Positions 44,741 to 55,068 of a stretch of DNA of 64,000 nucleotides are shown here, piece after piece (the first letter of the stretch is position 1; each line of letters begins with the position of its first letter). The translations under genes were made by a program, and so were the position numbers. Source of the DNA: Emergomyces orientalis. Lineage: Eukaryota; Ascomycota; Eurotiomycetes; Onygenales; Ajellomycetaceae. The DNA lies in the NCBI GenBank assembly GCA_002110485.1, contig MOWL01000069.1, positions 496,001 through 560,000 of the forward strand. The letters are read 5' to 3'. The notes under the pieces were generated by a model. The model searched no databases, was not told the origin of the DNA, and was given only the letters and a program-made list of their open reading frames with translations.

Positions 44741-45276
44741 AACGGGTCATGTGACTGTTGCAACTTCTCCCGCCTTTGGTGCAAACCGTTTCGCATTGAT
44801 CCAACAGCACAACCAAAGCGCAATCACCATTCAGCCTCCACACTCGACAAAGGAACCTCGTTGCTCTTAGTGCTATCCCTCTTCCTGGATTTTCTAACAG
44901 CTGTAAGGGATTAATCTTTTGCCCTGCTGCGAAGCTTGTGTCATTTTGAACCCGCGTTGGGCCATTGCCGTGCTTGACAGCTTCCCGCTAGCACCGCCTT
45001 CTCTCTCGACAGGGCACGGTGGGATATACACTACTCGACGCGAACATTGTTACAGCTGACTACAGTACTGTCGAGGTGCTTGGAGTCGAGTTCGAGTTTT
45101 TGAGCTGCTGGCATTTCCTGGTGGTTCCGCTTCAGGACCCCATGTTGAAGAGACGGAGAGAACGAGTCCGACCCTTCACTCCTCCGAACCCGCTGCCTGC
45201 CCTCTCGCTTCTTCAGTCTCCACGAAATAATCCCCCTCCCCTCGAATTACACCTACGGTCTCGTCTGCCACGTTAA
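44741..45276 (+). promoter_or_regulatory. CCR4 promoter and 5' leader
   Basis: The 536 bp between the copia duplication and the CCR4 ATG must hold the CCR4 promoter and leader unless promoter elements now lie on the far side of the insertion. The strand becomes pyrimidine rich after 45170. It contains an upstream reading frame at 45142-45276. Confidence 0.5.
45142..45276 (+). other. Upstream ORF abutting the CCR4 start
   Basis: An ATG at 45142 opens 44 codons, MLKRRRERVRPFTPPNPLPA onward, and stops with TAA at 45274-45276, directly followed by the CCR4 ATG (TAAATG). It is in frame with CCR4. If it lies in the transcript leader, ribosomes would stop exactly at the main start, a layout suited to stop-restart control. 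The frame is open without stop back to 45019 but has no earlier ATG. Confidence 0.4.
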
Positions 45277-47651
45277 ATGGCAGATGGTACCTACCGGTTC
45301 CAGCAGCCTGTGGCCGGGCAATTTTACTTCCAGCAACAAACACAGCAGCACAACCACCCCAACACACACCAAAGACACCTCGTCCGAAACGGAACCGGAT
45401 CACCAACTGGGAGACTGAAATTCAATACCGACACTCCTTCCCCGTCCCGCTCCCCTCCACTCAATCAGTCACCCGGCCATAACCCATATAACATGTATTC
45501 ACAAGGGCAACATGTTATGATGAATGGTGGACAAGCTCATCAAAGATTCGTAATGCCAATGCAGAAATTCCAACACCCAAGCCATCATCCGCATCATGCC
45601 CAACAGCACCCCCACCACCAACACCCTCACTCCCAGACTACTCACGCTGCTATCGGCCACCAGCATAACTTCTCATCTGGAGCCCTGTCGAGCACTGCCC
45701 CCCACTTTACCCCAACTCATATCCCCAACGGCACCACCACCAATGTAGATGAGGAAATCGAAGAACCTATGAACGAACACTGGCAGCAGCAGCTACAACT
45801 TGCTGCAGAGTCGAGACAAGCGAACTCCCCTCATTATTACGCACGGTCCGTTGCTCAACAGACGAAGGGTATCCAGCTCACATCTAACCAAACCGAGACT
45901 AATGAAAATGGCACCGAAGAACGTAACCGTGCCAAAACAACCAAAGACTCTCCTAGAAGGCAAGATTGGATGGCCCTTGATTTTGGTGGACAAGGTCTTC
46001 GAGCAATCTCTACTGGTCTTTTCCACTACACATTTCTGGAAAAACTTTACCTCAATCACAATAAATTGAAGACCCTGCCTCCAATTATTGGCCAGCTGAA
46101 AAGTCTCACTCATTTGGACGTATCTGGAAATGAGCTAACTGAACTTCCTGAAGAAATCGGTATGCTCATTAATCTCAAGAAGCTGTTGCTGTTCGACAAT
46201 AACCTCCATTCGCTTCCCTACGAAATGGGATATCTATATCAACTTGATACTCTAGGTATAGAAGGAAATCCCCTGAACGATGTTTTCAAATCGCGGATCA
46301 TGCAGGAAGGCACAAAGGCGCTCATTACGTACCTTAAAGAGGAGATGCCGGGTATGTCACATTAATTGTTTATTTTAATTATAATCATCACTAATTTTGT
46401 GCAGTTCATTTGCCTCCTTCGGAACGCGACTGGGTTGTCCTTGACGATTCGAGCAGAAACTCGGCTAAGGGTCAAAACGAGAAGTTTACTGCCCTCTCCT
46501 ACAATACGCTATGTGATAGATCAGCAACCCATCAACAGCATGGTTATGCGCCTTCTCGAGCGCTGGCTTGGGAATACCGCAGGGACCTCATTCTAAATGA
46601 AATAAAAGGGTACAATGCCGATATTGTGTGTTTGCAGGAAATCGATCAAGGCAGCTACCATGGCTTCTTCAGAGAACAACTTGCATATAACGATTACAAG
46701 GGAGTTTACTGGCCAAAAGGTAGAGCGCAAGGCATGCCCGAAGAGGAGGCCAAGGTTGTCGACGGTTGTGCGACGTTTTTCAAGGGCAGTAAATACATCC
46801 TTCTCGAGAAGAACATGATCCATTTCGGTCAAACTGCAGTCCGGAGACCTGACGCCAAAGGCCAAGACGACATCTACAACCGATTGTGGCAGAAGGACAA
46901 TATTGCTGTCGTCACGTATCTGGAGAATCGACTATCTGGAGAGCGATTGATAGTTGTGAATGTTCATTTGTACTGGGACCCAGCGTATAAGGACGTGAAG
47001 CTCATCCAGGCTGCAATTTTAATGGAAGAGGTGACACAGCTTGCTGAAAAGTATGCCAAGATTCCTGCTTGCACAGATAAAACCGCATTCCGATTCTCCG
47101 AGCCGGAAAATTCGACGGATGGTGATGGCGCTGCTACACCAGTGGAGCCAGCGCCTTCAGTTGAGTATAGTAGCGGCTCTCAGATCCCTCTTATTATATG
47201 CGGTGACTTTAACTCCTACCCTGGATCTGCTGTATACGACCTAATGAGCCGCGGCCACTTGATCGAAAACCATCCGGATCTTGAGAAGCGCCTCTACGGA
47301 AACCTCAGTCGCCTCGGCATGTCATACCCATTCAACCTGAAGTCTGCATATGGCGCCATTGGAGAACTTGAGTTTACCAACTATACTCCCGACTTCGCTG
47401 ATGTGATCGATTATATTTGGTATACCTCCAATGCTCTCCAGGTCACTGGGTTACTTGGCGAAGTGGACAAGGAATATCTGCAACGGGTTCCTGGCTTCCC
47501 CAACTACCATTTCCCTAGTGACCATCTTGCCATCATGGCTGAGTTTTCTTTCAAAAGCAAAAAGGGCAAGGTTGTCGAGGTAGATTTCGGGCCGCAACGG
47601 GATAGGGATAGGGATCGGGATCGGGATCGGGATCGGGATAGGGCGACTTGA
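45277..47651 (+). CDS. CCR4: Ccr4 poly(A) deadenylase
   Basis: Exons 45277-46351 and 46405-47651 (53-bp intron) give 773 aa. Ccr4 is the main catalytic exonuclease of the cytoplasmic CCR4-NOT complex, which shortens mRNA poly(A) tails. The N-terminal about 220 residues are Gln/His rich (MADGTYRFQQPVAGQFYFQQ; HHPHHAQQHPHHQHPHSQ). Leucine-rich repeats follow at about residues 230-345 (LEKLYLNHNKLKTLPPIIGQ, LTHLDVSGNELTELPEEIG), which bind the Not1-Caf1 core. The EEP nuclease domain starts at about 375 (FTALSYNTLCDRSA) and shows the catalytic Glu in VCLQEIDQGSYH, NVHLYWDP, ICGDFNSYPGSAVYDL, DVIDYIWY, and the final SDHLAIMAEF. The C-terminus ends in an Arg-Asp dipeptide repeat coded by GGGATC/A hexamers. 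The copia insertion lies about 540 bp upstream. Confidence 0.95.
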
Positions 47652-49520
47652 CGGGTCTAAGGTTTTATTTTCACCTTTTATGAGACTCAAAGGCTTATGC
47701 AGAGTATTTTAGTTTTGTTTCGCCTATTATTTCGGACGGAATTTTCGCGTGTCTTTTTCAAAGCCTATGGTTTTTCTCCTGGTTTGTTAGTTACGCCTCC
47801 ATTTCCCCCTCTCCTCTTTGATTATCGCGTTTCTTTTTCTTTTTCTTACCGTTTCTACTCGATTGTTTCTTGTGTGCTATTTATCTTGTATTCCATTCTC
47901 TCCTCGGGGTCTGTTTTCTTGGAAACCTCTCGATGGCGTGGCGACATTTGTCCTTTTGCACCCCCAGGTGTAATCGTCCCTTTTCCCCCTCCTATATGAT
48001 CGTGTCGTCAAAGCAGTCGGGTTGAGCTGGTGTTTTGGGTGTGAAAGTCCGGGAGGGCGGCGGTTGAATTGGAAGAGTTGTGTTAGGCTTGTTATGATTT
48101 TGGCCCTTTTTTCTTCTCATCAAGCAAGATAGGTTCTTATTTATGCGTTTTCTATTTCCTTTTCTCGTGTTACTTCCCGCTCTCCGCCTCTCTCTCTATG
48201 GCGAATGGGTTCGTTCCGCAAACTGTAATTTTTGTCCTTCTGGTTTTGTGTTCGTTGTTTGCTTTTCTTGCTTTTTCTCTTGAACTTCGTTTACTGTTTC
48301 TTAAAGAGGCGCTAGTTATTTCTCTTTATAACCTATGGATTGTGCCTCTCTTTCTTTAGTATATCCTCGTGCAATATCTCCTTGAACTGTTCGCTCCTGG
48401 ATTAGGGTAATCTCTAGTTCTAAACAGGCTCGTGCTATTTATGCTCACCGCCTTGGTGGCTGGGGGAAGTTCACTGTCTGCAGCCAAGGGGGTTAAATCT
48501 TACCCTCCATCTTCATATCCGCACATAGAGGCCAAATACGTGCTGGAACAAAAGCAAACAAATTTAATCATGTAAATCAACGCCCAAAGGAGAACAGTGG
48601 AACATCACGTGCGCTACACATGTTGTGGTGTGCATTCAAAAGGACAGAATTTGCAATTCTGTATCAAACAGAGACCTCCAACTGTCCTCCTAACATGCAT
48701 ACTTGAGATGAGCTGACCCCTGGCCCAGTGAAGAGAAGTAAATTAATCTGTGATTATATGAATGTTTTGAGATAATTGTCTATTTTCAAGGATCTAAATG
48801 TTATTGCTTCCACTCTGGAAGAAACTGACCTTTTTGAAGAGACCTAGCAAACAGCACGCACCAAACAGGTGGGCCGTAGTAGCCTGTGCCTGACGAGTTA
48901 CACCAAATTATCTAGGAGCCTGAGTCTCGATCTATGAGAAGGGATACCCTCCTCAACGTCGCTCGTAAATCAACAGAGATCTTCCGATTTCGAAAACTAC
49001 AATCTGCCGTCCAGAGGCCTTGTGAAGCTCTCGCATAGAATAGTCAAAATCTGCGATTTGCTGTTCCTGGACACGTCTGGAAAGACATAGTTCAATGACA
49101 TGTAACTTTTGCCCTTGATCAAAGCCAGTTGAGTCATCATGCCCTCGAGCAAAAAACCATATCCAGAGCCTTTAGTTATTGCACCTTCCATGAAGCATAC
49201 CCACACTTTCATACTCCTTCATGGTCGAGATAGTGATGCTGAATGCTTTGATTTGAAACTTTTAAAGACTGCAAACCTGTCTGCTTGACTATCAATCATT
49301 AAAATTCATATTCTCAACTGTGAGTAAGTGGTGATCAAGAATCCTGAAAAATTTATCAATTAATCAATGAATTGATAACTATTCTCTGAGTAATTTGAGA
49401 CAGAGGGTGAAGCTTCAGAGTGATGAGCTATGTCAAACCGGGGCATTTATACCTGAACTACGGAGTAGTTGAAAGAGAGATAAAAGAATTGAAGACTGAA
49501 TGGATGATCTGTATTGAAGG
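47652..49520. other. Gene-poor region after CCR4
   Basis: The first about 700 bp are T-rich with CTTTTTCTT tracts, probably a long CCR4 3' region. The rest, to 49500, has no recognisable gene. A minus-strand frame at 48997-49212 resembles nothing I can name. Confidence 0.4.
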
Positions 49521-50054
49521 ATCACTCTTGATGACCTGAGTCAAGAATATGCAGCAGGTGTTCTCACATTTCTTGCTGGAGATTTGGAAGAAGATGATAG
49601 TAATGTGATGGAATGCTGCAACAGAAGACTAGTGGAAGGATTCATGGGAATGAGTGGCTGATTACCATTGAACAGGCAGCTACAAGATATTTTTCCGCCT
49701 TCTTCGGGGGATGCCTCGGAAGAGGACGCATTCGATCTGTTCGCCCAATCCCCACTGGGGCCCGATGAGAAATCCGGCAATGATGGAGACGAATCTGTAG
49801 AACTCCAAGCAATCAATCACATATGTGATATCCTTGACCTCCCTATGCTCCCGGCACCTGCAACACATCATTTCCAGAGTCCTGTATTTATTGGCCATGG
49901 TTCAGTGGATGTGATGATCTCAGTGAATCTGGGGCAGTCTATGGTTGACTTTTTGCAAAAGAGGCTTAACATGGATGTTACCTGGAAAGTGTATGAAGGT
50001 TTTGATCATTGGTACAGGGTTCCCGATGAGATTGATGACATTGTTCATTTTTGA
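49521..50054 (+). pseudogene. Decayed serine-hydrolase relic
   Basis: One frame, interrupted by TGA at 49659-49661, encodes the C-terminal part of an acyl-protein-thioesterase/carboxylesterase-type alpha/beta hydrolase. LDDLSQEYAAGVLTFLAGDL sits where relatives have a GGLSQGGAAG nucleophile elbow, so both flanking glycines of GxSxG are lost. GFMGMSG is followed by TGA where Trp is expected (TGG to TGA). The rest is well kept: SPVFIGHGSVDVMISVNLGQ holds the acid, and VYEGFDHWYRVPDEIDDIVH holds the histidine. The changes are G-to-A on this strand, which fits RIP-like C-to-T mutation of the other strand. The N-terminal half was not found. Confidence 0.65.
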
Positions 50055-51217
50055 AGAGAGAAGGTTGGTGTATCTGTTCCCGAAGAGCTGAACCTAGAGC
50101 TCAACTTCTAATACACTCTGAAATGTAAGGTGTTCGTTCATTAAGATAAAGCTGTACACATAATTTGTTAGGCTTGGAATTGATATCATTTCCCTCAAAG
50201 TTACTCATTGTGCCCCGAGTATAACGACATCAGTCCTCTATCATGTTCTGATGCAAGCCAAAGATCCCTCCTTTCCTGATACTGTGGATGGACCTATGTG
50301 CCCAGCTTCGCCAGAACATGAATGAAATGAATTGGCAGGGGTTCCTCCTTTTCGGCTTTCAACGCCTTCGTGCCACAACCACATGAGGGTGTACTAGAGA
50401 ATCTATCCTTGTTTCCCTGCCTGATATACGTACTTCCAATCCCCCGATTAATTTTTGACCCTGCCAGGGATAAAAATAAATAAAAAAGGCCCAATGTTCG
50501 CCAGGTTGGGGTATCCGCTGCCCCTAACGTGGTATAAAAAGTTCAAACTGCCTGGGGAAGCAAGCGCCAGGACCACCGCCTCGGCTAACAAGGCGCCAGT
50601 TGAAGAATGGGATTTACCGGGATTCGGCTGTGGGCTCTCCTAACTAAACTAAGACTCCATCCATGAATTGAACCTTTTTTCTTTTTTGCCCCTTGCGGTC
50701 TATATCTGCTTGCTCCTTTTTGCCTCGGATTTTTTAGTCCAGTATGGAATGGTAATTTATAGTCATTCACAACTCTCGGTTCCTTGCACCTTCTCCTCTA
50801 CACGCGTTGGAATGACTGACTAGACAGAGTTGTCGCGCACATTTTGAACATCACTTTTATCACTGTGGCGCGTCTTAAGGGTCTTTCCTTTCATTCTCCT
50901 GTCATACAGAATACCTCTTCTTCCTACACTGTTATGGCAGGAAAATGGGTTCTGATATACCACACTGATATCACCAAGCCTAAAGCTTGTAATAGATAGA
51001 ACCAATGTTGTCCGATCAGGTTCGGCATCCCGATGCCGAGAACGCAACTGGTCCTCGACATCTGCGCACTAACAATGTGGATGGTGTCCAGGGTCCATAA
51101 TCGACCAGGGACCCCGCTGAAACTTCACTGAATATAGAGGCTCCAGCTGGTTCCTCCTCGTCAGATTTCCCTACCAGAGGGGGGATATCGGCAGAAAATG
51201 GAGAGAAGGAGGCCAAG
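50055..51217. other. Region upstream of the MFS gene
   Basis: The 1.16-kb stretch holds no gene up to about 51000. From 51005 an ATG opens a frame in register with the transporter, MLSDQVRHPDAENATGPRHL onward, which stops with TAA at 51098-51100; the same frame is then open again (TRDPAETSLNIEAPAGSSSS) into the MFS start used here. Confidence 0.5.
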
Positions 51218-53216
51218 ATGAGCAAGAGCAAGATTGCTGTGATCATGACGGCCCTTTGTGTACGCCTGCCACACCCAACCGCCCGTGTATTCATAATATT
51301 GCGAACAGCAATTTGCTGATTGCTATCGCTATCACAGTTGGCTGTGTTTCTTGCCGCGCTTGATATGGTAAGTTTATTTTTCCAGATGAATGACTGTTGG
51401 AGAACATTACCTTTAACTGGCTTTCTAGACGATCATTACTACAGCACTGCCAACGATTTCAGAGCAATTTAATGCGTCCCAGGGAGACTATACCTGGATT
51501 GGTTCTGCTTATACACTCGGTGCTGCCGGTAAGCTTCTTGATCTCCCGGTCGCTAGCTACTATTTACAACCCAACCCAGACCCAAGTACTAAATTTGTCC
51601 GTTGCCAGCCTCGATGCCAACATGGGGGAAAGTAAGTGATATATTTGGACGAAAACCAATTTTGCTACTAGCGAATGTGGTTTTCTTCTTTGGGTCTTTA
51701 ATATGCGGACTCAGTATCAACATCAAGATGCTGCTCGCTGGACGGGCGATCCAAGGCATTGGAGGGGGAGGGCTACTATCCCTGGTGAATATCAGCATAG
51801 GTGATTTGTTCAGTATGAGGTACGAACGTATCACTCGCCCATCTCAGTTTTAAAAGAAAAGAGCAACTGCTCAACGCTAATAAATGAATACCAGAACACG
51901 GAGTATCTACTATGGCATGGTAGGGATGGTATGGGCTGTTGCCGGAGCCCTTGGCCCTGTTATTGGAGGCGCCTTTACCCAATATGTCTCATGGCGTTGG
52001 TGCTTCTATGTAAACCGTAATGTCTCCCTGTGGCCTCTTATTTGTTGCTGTTCATACGGCTGCTAATGATGTGGATATAGTGCCAATTGACGGGGTTGCT
52101 TTCTCGATTATCCTTTTTTTTTTCAAAATCCAGACCCCCAAACCTCCTGTCCTCGCCGGACTCCGTGCTATTGACTGGTCTGGCTCTGTTACAGTCGTTT
52201 GTGGAACAGTCATGTTTCTTATTGGCCTTGAGTACGGCGGTGTTTCATTCCCTTGGGCCTCTGCAACAGTGATATGTTTGATTGTGTTCGGAGTTATTAC
52301 ACTGGGGATATTCGTGATCATCCAATGGAAATTCGCGGCTTACCCCATTATCCCACTGTGGCTCTTCAAGCAACGCTCAACCGTCGCAGCATATGGAACA
52401 GCCATCTTTCACGGATCCGTCTTCATCAGTGATTCATTCTTCCTACCACTCTACTTCCAAGCAGTTATCGGAGCTACCCCTTTCCAGTCCGGCATCTATC
52501 TTTTCCCCTCTGTCATTTCAATAGCCCTCGCCTCCGCCTCGACGGGCATTTTCATTCGGAAAACAGGCCAATATCTCCCAGTTATCTGGCTTGGTATGAC
52601 TGTAATGGTGATCGGCCACGGGCTATACATCGACCTACCCTCGCAAACGTCCTGGCCCCGTATCATTATTTACCAAATAGTTTCGGGCCTTGGGATTGGC
52701 CCCAACTTCCAAGCCCCTCTCATCGCCCTGCAGAGCCACCTCAAACCAAGCGATATCGCAACCGCTACCTCTACATTCGGTTTCTGCCGAAATATTGCCA
52801 GCAGCATTTCCGTCGTCATTGGCGGCGTGATCTGCCAGAACCGCATGAAAGCTAGTATTAGTAAACTGTCGAGCCAGTTGCCCCTGCACGTTGTCCAGCA
52901 GTTGGGCGCAACTTCCGCCGGTGCTAGTACAAGGATTGTAAACGCGTTGCCGGATGATCAGAGGAGGCCTGTCTTGGAGGCCTATACTGATGCGTTGAAA
53001 ATGATGTGGGTGTTCTATACAGTGTTGTCGGCGGCAGGGTTGGCTGTGAGTCTGCTGATTGGGAGGCAGACATTGAGGAAGGAGCATGAGGTTACGAAGA
53101 CGGGGTTGGATGTTCAGGCGAGGGAGCGGGAAGAGCGGCTACAGAGGGAGAAAGACAAGAAGTATGAGAAGTATGAAAAGAAGCGGAAGGGCAAAAGGAC
53201 AGGAACTAAGTCATGA
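51218..53216 (+). CDS. DHA2-like MFS drug/H+ antiporter
   Basis: Six exons (51218-51259, 51338-51367, 51429-51528, 51609-51819, 51895-52016, 52081-53216) give 546 aa. It is a multi-helix MFS exporter of the DHA2 (14-helix) type, probably in the plasma or vacuolar membrane; relatives export drugs or move basic amino acids. Marks are VFLAALDMTIITTALPTI in the first helix (DHA2 signature), GKVSDIFGRKP (loop 2-3 motif A), AGRAIQGIGGGGLLSLVNI (motif B), MVWAVAGALGPVIGGAFTQ (motif C) and SWRWCFYVNLPIDGVAF across the last splice. The tail is charged (EREERLQREKDKKYEKYEKK). A longer start at 51005 is in frame but blocked by a TAA at 51098, so the ATG just before the first helix is used. All junctions keep phase. 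Substrate unknown. Confidence 0.85.
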
Positions 53217-53392
53217 AAACGGACCCGAGTTTGAGTTGGAAAGTGTAATTAGATTTCAGTCTTATGTACTGTACATATTACCAGTTATGTTATCACTCAC
53301 TTTGAAAAATAAATAGTAGACATTATAAAGATTCAAACCACCGATCACCATTTTCAAAACATTCCCAACCCACACATCCACAGCAGCTAAAT

Positions 53393-53903
53393 TTATTCAT
53401 ACCACCTCCCCTCTCCATTTCCCCCTTCTCCAATCAACACATCATTGCCACTCATCATCCTCTTCTGCATCTTCCCGGCGTGCTCTCCTTCCGTCTCAAA
53501 CGTCCAATGCTCGATCCCATAACACCGCTTCCACTTCATCCCATCGCCCCGATCCTGATACTCGTACCAGAACTGCACCGCAATCTTGTTGTCCGTGAAA
53601 GTAAACAGCTCCTTGCGTAGTTTATAGTTTATCTCCTTGGCGAATTTATTGGTCAAAAATGTCTTGATGGCCTCTGTGCCGCTGAAGAATTGATCCCTGT
53701 TCCGCCAGGTGCTGGTGGGGGTGTAAGCTCTCGCGATTTCGGCCGGGTTTCTAGGTGATTAGAGCGTGAGTTATCCATATATTTGCACATTCTTAGTGTC
53801 GTATAAATATTTTCCACACCTACTGCGAATTCCAGAGATCTTGAGCACGTTGCACTTTTTGCTTGGCGGTTTCCTCTGTATAGGGAGGTAGGAGGCCTGC
53901 CAT
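53393..53903 (-). CDS. NTF2-like (DUF1348-type) protein
   Basis: Exons 53903-53824 and 53750-53393 (73-bp intron) give 145 aa. The sequence MAGLLPPYTEETAKQKVQRA, then NPAEIARAYTPTSTWRNRDQ, FTDNKIAVQFWYEYQDRGDG and YGIEHWTFETEG is the DUF1348 / SnoaL-like group of the NTF2 cone-shaped fold. The family has a pocket and is found in bacteria and fungi, but its reaction is unknown. The first ATG of the family N-terminus is preferred; an upstream in-frame ATG at 54017 would add 38 residues of leader-like sequence. It converges with the MFS gene; stops are 177 bp apart. Confidence 0.82.
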
Positions 53904-54785
53904 TGCTATTATATGATCTGCTCGTGCTTCAGACAATTGGAATTGGAGGACGATCGATAAAATACTAAATTTCCCTTTCTGTGAACAATTAAATGATATT
54001 TCTGTTTTCGAAGGCAATAAATGTCGTCCCTTACCATATATATATATATATCTATTGAATGTTTAATGTCAATTTGGGGATTACTAACATTTTGTTCCCA
54101 CAGTAGTTCTCGACCGAGTTAAATATTCCGTTGACATTTTCCGCCTGAGGATTAATACTTCGTTTTGGTCATTGAACTCCGTTTCACACCCATATGACTA
54201 GAGAGTACTCTAATCCAACCTCACACTGGCTTCTACGGTGAAATCAAAAGGCGTATCGCATGGTTTCCGGAACATCCGTTTGATACAGAGGTCACCATTT
54301 ACAGAGGAGGTTAACCACTTGAGGCGGCGGCCATCTACCCCTTAAAGCATGAAGAAGTGCAGTCATTTCTAAAATTGCATCATCAAATCGCTTCACACGA
54401 CAGCACGGAGGAGACAATGTGGAAGACTCAGATGTCCGGCATTGTATGCATGCGCTGTTCTACCGATTCGAAACCGATATGAAATCTGATCTTTTCTGAT
54501 TGTGACTCCGCATAAATATGCGAATATGATCATTTCAAATTTTTGACTTTTGAGATATACTCCCTAACTACTCGTACCATATCCTGAGCCACCGAATTTC
54601 CGTACATATAGATTCGAACAAAAGGAGAAAATCCCCCCGCTAAAAGGAATATATCTGGGCCATAATATCAACTCGTGCTATCCAATGGGTGGATATCAAC
54701 CTCGACGCTTCGCTTGGTTCTCTTTCTACCCCACAATCGAAGGTGGAGGGTCTGTGGTTTGTCCCACGGACGCTCAGCAATCGAG
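53904..54785. other. Intergenic region
   Basis: AT-rich, with a (TA)n run at about 54036-54052. No gene was seen. It holds the NTF2-like promoter and the 3' region of the cysteine-rich gene. Confidence 0.4.
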
Positions 54786-55068
54786 TTACTTGCAGCATGT
54801 CCAGCAAGGCTTCTCTTCGTTTCCGACATTTTTCGCGCACTATCCAAGTAAGTTAATAAGGCCGTACTACTTGAGCAGCAGAGACGTGATTATCAAAACG
54901 AATGATCGAAAACTAGGGTGAGAAGGTGCTTACCCAGCCAACCTGGCAGTTAGGCTCCTTGGGGTGGCAAATCTTCTGGCAAGCATCTCCTTCACAAGCT
55001 TTGGGGGAGGCTTGGGCATGGGAGAAGAAAATTGCCATTACAGCAATGCAGATAGTCGAGAGACGCAT
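54786..55068 (-). CDS. Small secreted cysteine-rich protein
   Basis: Two exons (55068-54934 and 54839-54786) joined at a phase-0 94-bp intron (donor GTAAGC, acceptor TTGGATAG) give 62 aa. The N-terminus MRLSTICIAVMAIFFSHAQA is a clear signal peptide, cleaved likely after AQA. The mature part of about 42 residues has eight cysteines in the order C-x4-C-x3-C-x6-C-x4-C-x10-C-x2-CC, and the exon junction falls directly before the fifth cysteine. An even number of cysteines, small size and a secretion signal suggest a disulfide-bonded secreted peptide, such as an effector-like or antimicrobial-like protein. I do not recognise the family. Neither exon is found as a long frame. It lies alone in a gene-poor stretch. 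Confidence 0.68.

Noticed and set aside
48997..49212. Minus-strand frame with FSH1-like look (VCFMEGAITKGSG)
   Set aside because: The resemblance is too weak, the nucleophile motif is absent, and the nearby hydrolase relic is on the other strand.
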